A stretch of DNA of 64,000 nt, from NCBI RefSeq assembly GCF_035046485.1, contig NC_085138.1, forward strand, positions 89,453,228-89,517,227, in the 5' to 3' direction. The notes below the pieces were generated by a model. That model searched no databases, was not told the DNA's origin, and saw nothing but the letters and a program-made list of their open reading frames with translations. Shown in pieces: positions 55,231 to 64,000 of the stretch. The stretch is from Aedes albopictus. Taxonomy: Eukaryota > Arthropoda > Insecta > Diptera > Culicidae. The position numbers and the translations under genes were made by a program. The number at the start of each line of letters is the position of its first letter. The first letter of the stretch is position 1.

Positions 55231-55880
55231 TTAACCAGCCAATGTTCAGCTAATACTATCACTGTTCAGCATTCATTGTTACTTGGGATGACATCGATTA
55301 GGATGAAGCTAGGATTTCTCGACAATGTTTCTGAGTATCTGGGTTGGACTGACTTCAGTCCTTCAAGTCGATGAACAGTAGTTGACCTGTTATTATAGAT
55401 GAGTTCATGCATATGAGTATAGAACCTCTGTAGGCTACAAAATCTCATATTATAACATTTGTCAATTTGAAAGTTTCTTACAACTATGCCTAAGAATATT
55501 TGATGACCTAACTGAAGTCATGTCTTTGTTTCAAAAATCTGTGGATAGACAGTTACTGATATTTCCACGCGAACATCTTCTGTCAGCTTCAGATACCAAT
55601 ATTACAACAAACAGGATGGGATAAATTCCTCGACAAGATTCATGAGAATTTGGGAGGGTCTAGTTGAAGTCTGTGCTTGAATTCACAGGTCTCATAACTA
55701 TACCTGAGAATATTTGATGACATATCTGGACTGTAGAGAACGGTAGATAGATAACTTGCATGTATTTCCATGAGAACAAGTTCTGGTAGCTACAGAAACC
55801 AATACTATTCCTGAGTATCTGGGAGAGCCTAGTTGAAGTTAGTCAATAATCTTGAGCTATACGTAAATAGTCATTCTCGA

Positions 55881-56225
55881 TTTTTTATATGCATGAAACT
55901 CCTGTGCTTATATTCAGCAATTTTTCAATAAGTAGCCTAAGGTTCCTTCATGAATTTCTCCAAGTATTCTTCCGGGAATTTCTGCAGCATTCAAAATCAG
56001 TTAATCTTGACGGATCGCGATAGACTGACTGGATTTGCACCAATTGCCTATAGTCCGTTGCAAAACTAGACAACGAATCAACCAGACAGTTACAGTTAGA
56101 CGAATTATAAGATCAAAAACGATTAATTAGTTACCCCTGAAGATGACACAAACCCCCAGTGTCGAAACGTCGGACAATTAATAAATCTCGTTTTCCGTTT
56201 TGAAGACTGCGTTGCCATTTAAATT
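55881..56225. other. unclassified, contains a CTGAAGAT...GAAACGTCGG stem-loop
   Basis: At 56137-56167: CTGAAGA, T, GACAC, 9-nt loop, GTGTC, GAAA. The CAGTGTCGAAACGTCGGACA context looks like part of a dispersed repeat. The rest is unassigned. Confidence 0.45.
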
Positions 56226-56900
56226 CTGCAGTTAATTTTACCATGATTTCTTCAGGATTTCTTCAAGGATTCCTTCAAAAGTTGTTTCAAAAATTTCTAT
56301 TTGGAAATTCATCCCAAGATTTCATTGTAAATTTCTCAGGAGCCTGCTTCAGGAATTCCTTCATTTTCTTTGCTAGTTATTCTAAGGTTTTTTTGCAGAA
56401 ATTCCTCCAAAGATTCTTTGAGAATTCTTACCAAGATTTACTCTGCAGTTCTTCTTAGGGTTGTTCCAGGATTTTTTTTTCTTTTGTTTTTTTTAATGAG
56501 CCCTCCCCAGAACATCTACAAGAATTCCAGGACTGCTCAAGGAATCACTTCAAGTATTCTTTTACAGAAACTCCTCTAATGATTCCATCCAGGCTTTTCT
56601 TCTGGAATTTATACAAGGATTCCTTAAGGCATATCATTTGGAAAATCCTCCAAAGATTCATTCTAGAATTACTTTCAAAGATCCTTGCAGGAACTTCTAC
56701 TAAGATACCCTAAAAAACATCTAAGAAAAAATCTAATTCCAATAATTCTATCGAGAATTCCTCCAAAAATTTCCTCAATAGGTTTTCAAATCCCTCCAAA
56801 GGTTTTTATCGGAGTTCTAATAGTTGTTTCAGGAATTTCTTCCAAGATTTCTTTTGGATTTCGTTCCTGCATTTCACTTTGTCTTCCAATTATAAGCTAA
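56226..56900. repeat. degenerate 12-bp-word array
   Basis: TTCTTCAGGATTTCTTCAAG-type words throughout; same family as the other arrays. Confidence 0.7.
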
Positions 56901-58715
56901 TATAAGATGATCTTATGACAGTTTTGATTAAATCCATTTTAACATTATTAACGCCTTCTTGATTGGGTTTATTGATTCTTCAGGAGTTTTGGTTTTGAAT
57001 CGCAAAAGAGCCATCGCATCAATGGAATGTATTCTTTCTTTGCCCAGAATCACATGCTTCAAGAGACGCAAAATCTGTCGAAAACAAGTAACGCCACACC
57101 CAAAAAAAAAATGGCAAAATATTTCCGAAATGGAGTCACGCAAATTAGCCCACTTTGAGTCACTTCGGTGCGCAAAAATTCCAATTTCACTTGACGCGCA
57201 GCTGTCTCCGATCTGCGTAAGTAGAATTCACTGAGCGAGGCTGTCACTCAAATGTGATTGATTTGTTGTTGACCAACGGCGGCGAGTCACGAGTACCTAT
57301 AGAATAGACAGACCCCAGAAGAAAGTTCGGAACCAAATGCAAATAAACAGAGCCTATAATGGAGAGTGCCAGGCCCACCGGAGATCACGTACACACCTAT
57401 CTGTGTTTTGCATCATGCCGTTCTACGCAGTGTACTCCGTGTACGTTCGTTTTTTGCGTCTTTCCATCGATGTCCGTCTGGTTGTTTCGCTGGTGTTCTA
57501 GTATGTACAGAGGTTTAAGGCTCACATAGCTAGAACTGTAAACTCGCAGGTGTTCATCCAGACAATTTAGGAGAGTGTCTGAACTCGATTCCTGGCTATT
57601 CAAGGATCTAACTATAATTGTAAATTTTGGCATCTTTGACACGTAACACACTGAACAAAGAAACAGACAGAAAGAAAAGTTTAAAAAAGGGCAATAATTT
57701 GATGAATGCTGATAAAACTTCATGAAAGCGCGATATCGATAAGTTATCGATAAGAAAAAAAAATAAAGATAATACTCATGGTACTCGCTATTCTTGTTCA
57801 AGCACCTGCTTGATGCAGAACTCTCTGGGTCACCGTATTCCTCCGCAGCTTATCTAATCGCACCCTACGGATAAAACCACTCCCGCCAAATGTTGTAACG
57901 TAAACACATGCATACACCAGATAATTGCCTCCATCAATTACCATTGCCTGGCACAATTTCCAATTTACGTCAAATCGAAATTACAAACTTTCATAATAAA
58001 AACAATACAATCAGCAATAATGTGTACGCGCAGACGCAGAGGTCTCCTCCGTCCGCCTTTACCATCATATCCCTGCGCTTGTTACCCAGCCCCGTTTATC
58101 GGTCATTGCTGCAAGCAACCACCATTGCTGGGGCTTGGCAGCGAGTCAGAGCAATACATCTTCATCATCATGATCACCACCGCAACATCGCGCCGTGGTG
58201 AAGAGATCACCGTACCAAATGCGTATGTAAACAAGCAATAAAAACAAAACGCATTTATCGGATGATCACCACTCCCCCCGTCCTCTGTCGGCTCTGGTGC
58301 GACGGACGCGGTGCAATATCATGACTCTTGAGGAGACGAAACTTCCCCTTCTTTCATTTGGGGGAAAGATCGGCGAAGATCGTTCCGCTGCCGACGTCGC
58401 CGTCCTCATCGTTTTGTTGGTTCATTCGCCCGACACGTTGTTGGGTCTTTCCACCAATTGCGCCATTTACACTGACTGTTGGACTGTGTGTTCAGCGTCA
58501 GCGTTCAGCGCGCGAGCACTTTACAATCCGAATTCGAGCGTCGAAGCCGAACAGCATGGGGAGGAATAAGAAGAGTCGTGCCATTTGAGCGGGCGAAAAA
58601 AGTGCGAACCTATCCACCTATCGGGGGAGGTTGTGAGTTTTAAGAGCGTTCTGTAATCTCTACATATTTACACTGTTTTTACTCTGCTAACATGTCTGCA
58701 TGAAAGCATGGAAAG
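56901..58715. other. unclassified DNA, GC-rich 57830-58620
   Basis: No TIRs or recognised repeats. The GC-rich part has overlapping 73-97-codon frames without motifs. A paired DRE motif lies at 57734-57752. It may contain regulatory DNA of a gene represented by the exon at 58723-59022. Confidence 0.35.
57734..57752. promoter_or_regulatory. two DRE motifs (TATCGATA)
   Basis: TATCGATAAGTTATCGATA holds two perfect copies of the palindrome bound by DREF in Drosophila; CGATA clusters are also recognised by the insulator protein BEAF-32. By chance one 8-mer is expected about once per 65 kb, two within 19 bp far less often. Function in mosquitoes is inferred. Confidence 0.45.
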
Positions 58716-58722
58716 CACTCAC

Positions 58723-59022
58723 CTAATTATTGCGTATGATTCACTCACATCTCCGTACACAACCAGAAACGAGGTAGCATATCTCCCAGTTATGCAAATC
58801 TTTTCTACTTCCATTGTGTATTCTACTTGTTCGCCAAGCGCCGAGTAAAGATATTTTGAGTGCCGATGACGAACGATTCCGACGCAATAATGAACGAGTG
58901 GTGCAACCGGTGCACTGTCCAGGCAGAGAATCCTGTAAAATGGATCCAAAATATCGATCACAAAATACTTTGAAATACTAACGTTGACGTCGTTGGTAGA
59001 ATTTGTCTTTCGCCACATCCCG
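58723..59022 (-). CDS. candidate coding exon, function unknown
   Basis: A minus-strand frame of 99 codons (first ATG at 59018: MWRKTNSTNDVNVSISKYFV...) runs to AATTAG|GTGAGTG, a strong splice donor just before the frame would stop. A possible acceptor (CTACACAG|C) precedes it at 59023-59024, giving an exon of exactly 300 nt, phase-symmetric; alternatively it begins at the ATG. Amino-acid use (alternating hydrophobic strands, LVHYCVGIVRHRHSKYLYSA, CITGRYATSFLVVYGD) looks like a folded beta-rich domain, unlike other frames here. No known domain is recognised and I see no second exon in the window. Confidence 0.4.
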
Positions 59023-59365
59023 CTGTGTAGAGCCTTGAATGAAAGTAACTTTCACACTTTACAGCTGACGTAGTTTCAGCTCTGACTTCCTAGATTGCTT
59101 CATTCATTGACTCGATCCGGCGAACAAAAGCAGCAGATCAAGTGAAATAAACGGCAACGCGTCTCCATCGTGGACTCCCACATTCTAGGGAGCGTTATTT
59201 TTGCCATAGTCGTGTGCTATCATCTGTAGCGAACGTGAAAACTATTTGCAGATATATCAGTTCACCTGGAGCAACCGTAGCGTTCTGTATGTAGAAAACT
59301 GGTTCATTTCTCTCTGGTGCATCCGAAAGGCGGTGAGAAGGCTGGTCTCCATTGCTTGCAGTTGC
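59023..59365. other. unclassified DNA upstream of the candidate exon
   Basis: Moderately GC-rich, no repeats. Could hold the previous intron or promoter of the minus-strand exon. Confidence 0.3.
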
Positions 59366-60110
59366 TTCAGTTATTTTTGTCAGGAATTTCGTTTGCGATC
59401 CTTTGGATATCTCTTCTGTGATTCCTCCGGAAGAATCTTCTAAGATGCGACAAATATTTCTTTTTTAAATTTCTCCTGTTTTTTTTCTACTATTTCTCCT
59501 GGAGTTCCTTCTCGGATTCGTACCGACGATCTGTCTGAAATTCCTCAAGGAGTTCTATCTAGCTTTTCAACTAGAGTTTCTTCTGGTATTCTTCCTGGAT
59601 TTGCTTCTGGGATTTTTTTTTTTTTTGAAATTTCTTAAGATACTTCTTCTGGGACTCCGGCTATAGGTCGCTCTTCGAAGCCTTCCTCCTGCCTGGGTTC
59701 CATCAAGGAGTTCCACCTACGTTTGAAAGTCCGTATGGAATTCTTGTAATTGGTTTCATTCAGAATTCTTCTTCTGTTTTTTTTTTTTTTCAGTAATCCC
59801 AGAAAGATTCCAAGGAATATTTCTTCTTGGATTTCTTCAAACTTTTTTTGTATTATTTCCCAGTCAGTTATCTCTGGGTTTCCTGAAGGTGATGCTTCTG
59901 CAATTCATCCACATTTTCCATGTGGGCTTCCTCCAAAATGCATTTCTTTCCGTACGGTATAATAAGAAGATTGTGTAAGGCTTTCTACTGGATTTCCTTC
60001 TGGGATTTCTCCTGAACTTTCTTTCGGGATTCCTCCAGTAGATCGTTCGTATGTTTCCTTTCTGTAGATTCCAAACGTATATTCTTAAGGTGACTTGGTG
60101 CATCACAGAA
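59366..60110. repeat. degenerate 12-bp-word array, TTCTTCTGGGATT variant
   Basis: Here the word is mostly TTTCTTCTGGGATT/TTCCTCCAGTAG, richer in TCTGGGA than the 50-kb array, suggesting an independently homogenised block. Confidence 0.7.
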
Positions 60111-60155
60111 TTTTCATAGGAATCATTGACTTTTTAATTTTCAATGATTGTTTGC

Positions 60156-60306
60156 CTCGCGTTTTTGAAGTGATAAAAAACGGGAAATTTTGCAGTCACG
60201 CAGTAGAAAAAGTATCATCACACTCACCACGAGTGAGCATATGGGATGATACATTTTCATCCGAATTTGCGCTTTGGTAACTGAGTTTTATCACTTTGAA
60301 ATTTCG
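60156..60306. mobile_element. about 150-bp palindromic MITE
   Basis: TTTTTGAAGTGATAAAA and, complemented, ATTTCAAAGTGATAAAA near the ends; AGTATCATC...CACTCACCACGAGTGAG and GATGATACATTTTC in the centre are also inverted. It separates two array blocks. Confidence 0.55.
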
Positions 60307-60369
60307 AGCGAGATTTCAATGATGCTGATGACGCACTACGCGTCGTTAAGAAATACCAAAAGGCACTAC

Positions 60370-61740
60370 TGAATTAATTTCTTCAGAAGGATCTCGAGAA
60401 GAAATCCCAAAAGATACTTCTTGGAATCTCGAAAGGAATTCCTTGCAAGAATCGTTTAAGGAACTTCTAAAGGAATTTCAAAAGAAATGTTTGAATGAAT
60501 CCCAGAATTCCAGAATGAATTTCTGAAAATATTCCAGATGAAACTCCAGGAGATGTGCTATTACACCTTGTCTTGAAAAATTTGACATATTCCAGAAATA
60601 TTTTTTTGAGAAGTCTTAGAAGGACTTTCTTGAATAATTCCAGAATTAATCCCTGAAGGTCCTTCCGAAATTTTCTCAGTAGTTCTCTCTGGAATCTCTT
60701 CAGAATTGTTTTCTGTTATTTCACCACAAGATCCTATTGAGATTCCTCAAAGATTTCTTTATAGAAATTCTCCTAGTTTTTTTTTCAGATTCTTCTGCTG
60801 GGACTTTGTGGAACGTCCCTCTTTGAATCTTCAAAGCTTTCCTTTTTTCTAGGATTTCGAAGGATATTTCTTTTGGGATTTCCCCAAAGATTTTTTCACA
60901 ATATTTCTCATAGAGTTATCGTTGTGTTTTCTCAAGATGATCCTTCGGCAATTCGTCCCAGATTTCTTCTGGGAAACCTATCGAAAGTGTTTCTCTCTGG
61001 AGGAGTTTATTTCTCAAAGATGTCGGTTCGGGCTTTCTACTGGATTTTTTTCTGGGATTTCTGCTCAACTTTCTTCTGGGATTGCTCCAGTAGATCCTTC
61101 GTGTGTGTTTCTTTCTGTAGATTCCAAAAGTACCTTTGTTTTATATATAGTTTTTTTTGTATTTGTGAATTTTAACTTAATGCTAATTCTTCACAAAGTA
61201 ACTTTTTGAGAAAAAAAGCTAAAGATACTTCTGAAGGAATTTCAGAAGGCTCTCGATTATAGATTCCAAAAGAAATTCTAAGAAGATATCATTTGATTCC
61301 TTGAATCCAAAACGAAACTTTTTAAGGAATTCCAGAATGAATTCTTGAAAATATCTTAGATGAAACTGTAGGAGATATGTTTGCTAGCGCTAGGTCTTGA
61401 AAATTCCCAGAAATAATTTCTTGAGGAGTTCCAGATGGACTTTCTTGAAGAACCCCATAATTTATTTCTGGTGGAACACGCAGAAGAAGTCACTTCTGAA
61501 GAAATACTGCAGTAATTCCAGAACGATTCCTTGAGGAAATGCCTTCAGATCAGCTGGGTTTTTTTATTTCAGGAATTCTTCTGAAAACTTTCCAGAATTT
61601 TTCCTGCACCTTCTCCAGAAAATCCTACCGAGATTCCTCAAAGATTTCTTGTAGGGTTACTGCTGAACCCAGATATTTCTTCTGGGACAGAAGGTCCCTC
61701 TCTGAATCTTCAAAGCTCTCTTTCTGGGTTTCCTTAATGA
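60370..61740. repeat. degenerate 12-bp-word array, mixed orientation
   Basis: 60370-60700 and 61210-61530 read GAATTCCAGAAGGAATT-type words, the rest TTCTTCTGGGATTTC-type words, so orientation flips within the block. CGGGCTTTCTACTGGATTTT recurs at 61028, 59975 and 62907, marking a long-range repeat. Confidence 0.7.
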
Positions 61741-61742
61741 TA

Positions 61743-62652
61743 CCCAGGTAACTAATAAGCATTTAAATAAGCAGTATTTCAGCTATAAAACTGCATTATA
61801 TCTGCTTGCTGCTGTATCATAGCAGTTCGACTGCTAAATTGCCCTGTATTAGCAATTTCAATGCTGCTTAAAATCTGATAGCTGTTATGTAGCATTTCAA
61901 ATGCACGATATTTTTTGGTTCACAAGCATCCTAACTGCTACTTTATTTCCATCAAACTGCTAAGAGAGATGAGCGATGCTAAAATTGCTACACAATTCAA
62001 CTTTTCAATTCATTTGCCACGACTATAGAAGCCATTACCATTCAGATGTCCTATCATTTATTGATAGCAACGAAGCAAATTAATGAGAGAACAAATCTTT
62101 TCCAATTGAATCCCATGGAATAAGACACCAATTATGCTATCGTGCATTATGTGGATGCTTTAACTATCAGCACTTGTCCAAGCCGTTGTCCGGGCACAGC
62201 AAAATAACTGCCGGTGTGGTACTCAAGCCTTTAATAGATCAAAAAGTCAACGCGTATTATCTGATCATTAATAGCTCATCCTGTAGCGGGGTTCAGCAGC
62301 ATCATCAACCAGAGGATTGTGGGATCGAATCTCAAATTCAACGAGATCATCAAAAAAAAAAAACAACTGCAAAAATAAACAACAGCCTCAAAAGTTGCAC
62401 AGGAGAGTGTGAGTAAAAATAGAAAGGGAAGAATATAAAGCGACTGAAATGCGCAGGGGAAAATATTTTTGTTTATGTTCGATTTTTTGGGGATAGGAAA
62501 GATAAGCATTTAATCAGCCGTATATTGGGCCAAAACCTGCTTTTAACTAGCACTTATGGCGCATATACGGCATATTAGCATTTAATGACCTGCAGTAAAG
62601 GCGCATATAGTGCTAAATAAATGCATTTTTTCCTGCTTATTGGTTACCTGGG
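61743..62652. mobile_element. 910-bp TA-flanked element with CCCAGGTAAC ends
   Basis: TA at 61741-61742 and 62653-62654; ends CCCAGGTAACTAATAAGCAT and, complemented, CCCAGGTAACCAATAAGCAG. Subterminal regions are full of AGCATTT/AGCAGTT words. It sits in the 12-bp array. A relic end (CCCAGGTAACAATTTGATGC) is at 54400. No transposase. Confidence 0.75.
62262..62345 (+). repeat. tRNA-like segment in the MITE
   Basis: TAGCTCATCCTGTAGCGGGG and GTGGGATCGAATCTCA sit at A-/B-box spacing, followed by an A run; GATCAT occurs on both sides (62261 region and 62344 region), hinting at a short SINE insertion. Confidence 0.35.
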
Positions 62653-62654
62653 TA

Positions 62655-63470
62655 GTTTCTCAACGTCTGGAATTTCTACAATTGTTTCTTTTAGAATTTT
62701 TTCTGATCTTGTTTCTGTTTTCTTTTTTCTGGAATTCCTTCTGGGCTTCCAAATGATATTTCTTTCGGAGATTTCTCCCCAAATTTTCTTTTAATATTTT
62801 ACATAGAGTTACCTTCGGGTTTCCTCAAGGAGATCCTTTCGTCTTGGAAACCTATCCAAAGTATTTCTCTCTGGAAGGGTTTATTTCTGAAAGAGGTCGC
62901 TTCGAGCTTTCTACTAGATTTTCATCTGGGATGTCTCCTGAACTTTCTTCTGGAATTCCTCCAGAAGATCCTTCGTGTCTTTTCTTCCTGTAAGATTACC
63001 AGAAGGCAAGATTCTCTAGGATATTAGAAAGAATCTCGAGGAGAAATCCCAAAAGGGACTTCCTGAATTCCTTATAGAATCTGACAAACAACTTCTTGAT
63101 GAAATTTTTTAATCAAACCTAGAATCCCAGAAGGAATTCCTGGAAATATACCACATGAAACTCTACGAAGAATAGCACTAGAATGTCTTGGAACAACGAA
63201 GGAAGGAAGAGCACAAGAAAGTCCTGGTAGGTTCTTCTTCATCAGAAGTCTCTAAAGGACCTTCTTGAAGAATCCCGGAATAAACTTTTGGTGGAACACC
63301 AGAAGCCATTACTGAAAGAAAATCCCACAAAAACTACTAAAAGTTTTCCAGAAGGATCCACAGTAGAAACCCTTTAAAATACGTTAGAAATCCCATCATA
63401 AATTTCTTCTACGATTCCTCCAGAACGTCCTTACGAGATTTCTCAAAGGTATATTTTTGAGGTTTTCTAG
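62655..63470. repeat. degenerate 12-bp-word array
   Basis: Continuation of the 60.4-61.7-kb block after the MITE; both TTCTTCTGGAATTCC and GAAATCCCAGAAGG words occur. Confidence 0.7.
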
Positions 63471-64000
63471 AAGTGTTTCAGGGGGCTCCAGGAAGTTTTA
63501 GGGACTTCACAGACTTTCAGGTTAGTTTCAGGGAGGTTTCAAGGCGTTTCAGAAGGTTTCAGAGGGGCTCCTGAAGTTTAAGGGAGTTCAAAAAGTTTTC
63601 ATATGAGCCTCATTGGGGTTTCGAGGCGTTTCAGAACGTTTCAGAGATGTTCCCGAGAATTTTAGCTATTCTGATGATTTAAGGAGACGCTTCAAAACGT
63701 TTCAAGTGGGTTCCTGAGGATTCCAGGGGATTGCACAGGCTTTCAGGTCACTTCAGGGGAGTTTAAGATGCGTTTCAAGACTTTTGAAGGCCGTATTACG
63801 GGCTTTTAGGAGGACACGTTGCAAGGAGTTTCCGTACGTACCTAGGTATTCAAAGGCTTCCATGAGAGATTCGGAGGAGTTTTCAAGTTTCAAAGGTATT
63901 TCAAGAGGCTCCAGGAGATTTTAGATGACTTCACAGGCCGGCAGGTTAGCATCTGGAGATCTTTAGAAGTGTTCAGGGGACGTTTCAGAGGTTCCCGGGA
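63471..64000. repeat. G-rich degenerate array to the window end
   Basis: Words such as GTTTCAGGGGAGTTTC, GGCGTTTCAGAAGGTTTCAG and GGCTCCAGGAGATTTTAG repeat loosely about every 10-20 bp. Different base composition from the preceding array (G-rich on this strand). The block is cut by the window edge. Confidence 0.6.

Larger units (their letters stand above)
53970..55880. repeat. degenerate tandem array, about 200-300-bp unit
   Basis: GAATATTTGATGACCTAACT (54297, 55494, 55713), (C/T)CTGAGTATCTGGG (54135, 55330, 55815) and AACTGTAGATAGACAAC-type words (54340, 55545, 55740) recur in the same order with many differences. It is interrupted by a tRNA-like segment and a piggyBac-type MITE. Confidence 0.6.

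Noticed and set aside
57397..57801. 134-codon minus-strand frame
   Set aside because: AT-rich with Tyr/Phe runs and no domain or splice support; no reason to prefer it over chance.

Overview
The window is nuclear DNA of a culicine mosquito, most likely Aedes. I infer this from a tRNA-derived SINE with the body of the Aedes Feilai family, several mosquito-type non-LTR retrotransposon remains, dozens of TA-flanked or 8-bp-duplication inverted-repeat (MITE-like) elements, and long degenerate arrays of a 12-bp word (GGAATTCCTTCA and variants). AT content is high, there are no long clean ORFs, and nested insertions dominate. I see no complete protein-coding gene, no bacterial-type operon, no CRISPR array and no convincing functional tRNA or rRNA gene. 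The window looks intergenic, or like the inside of very long introns.

Layout. 0-4.4 kb: three inverted-repeat elements, one of which (1735-2872) has termini made of minisatellite. 4.4-10.3 kb: a 5.85-kb foldback structure whose arms carry about 155-bp tandem repeats, each with a CTCF-like motif; a 1.87-kb non-autonomous hAT element sits in its right arm. 10.7-13.3 kb: a hAT element with Charlie/Buster-like ends, then two TA-flanked elements sharing one TA. 14-17.4 kb: possible 5' exon/intron signals, a MITE and a 1.2-kb TIR element. 18-26 kb: GC-richer unclassified DNA, two copies of a 215-bp MITE, an R1-like gag pseudogene (plus strand) and a second non-LTR RT pseudogene (minus strand), each broken by a foldback insertion. 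26-33 kb: nested MITEs, a truncated copy of the 12.4-kb element carrying a tiny LINE tail, a textbook recursive-splice sequence at 30773/30774, a piggyBac-type element and the SINE. 33.6-41.7 kb: foldbacks, one with inverted tRNA-like halves, and a 185-bp tandem array invaded by a four-level nest. 42-48 kb: another SINE, a foldback and a 2.6-kb I-like LINE with RT and RNase H remains. 48-50.5 kb: GC-rich DNA that may hold a promoter or 5' UTR. 50.5-53.4, 56.2-56.9 and 59.4-64 kb: 12-bp-word arrays with MITEs inside. 54-55.9 kb: a different degenerate tandem array. 58.7-59.0 kb: the one stretch that reads like a single-copy coding exon (minus strand).

How it fits together. Almost everything is explained by repeated transposition: DNA elements mobilised in trans (hAT, Tc1/mariner-like, piggyBac-like), LINE machinery leaving 5'-truncated copies and a SINE, and local tandem expansion. 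The signals that may matter to the host are the ratchet-type splice site, a possible 60-nt intron, a paired DRE motif, the candidate exon, and the CTCF-like arrays. A stem-loop with a hammerhead-ribozyme-like core recurs in three otherwise different repeats.
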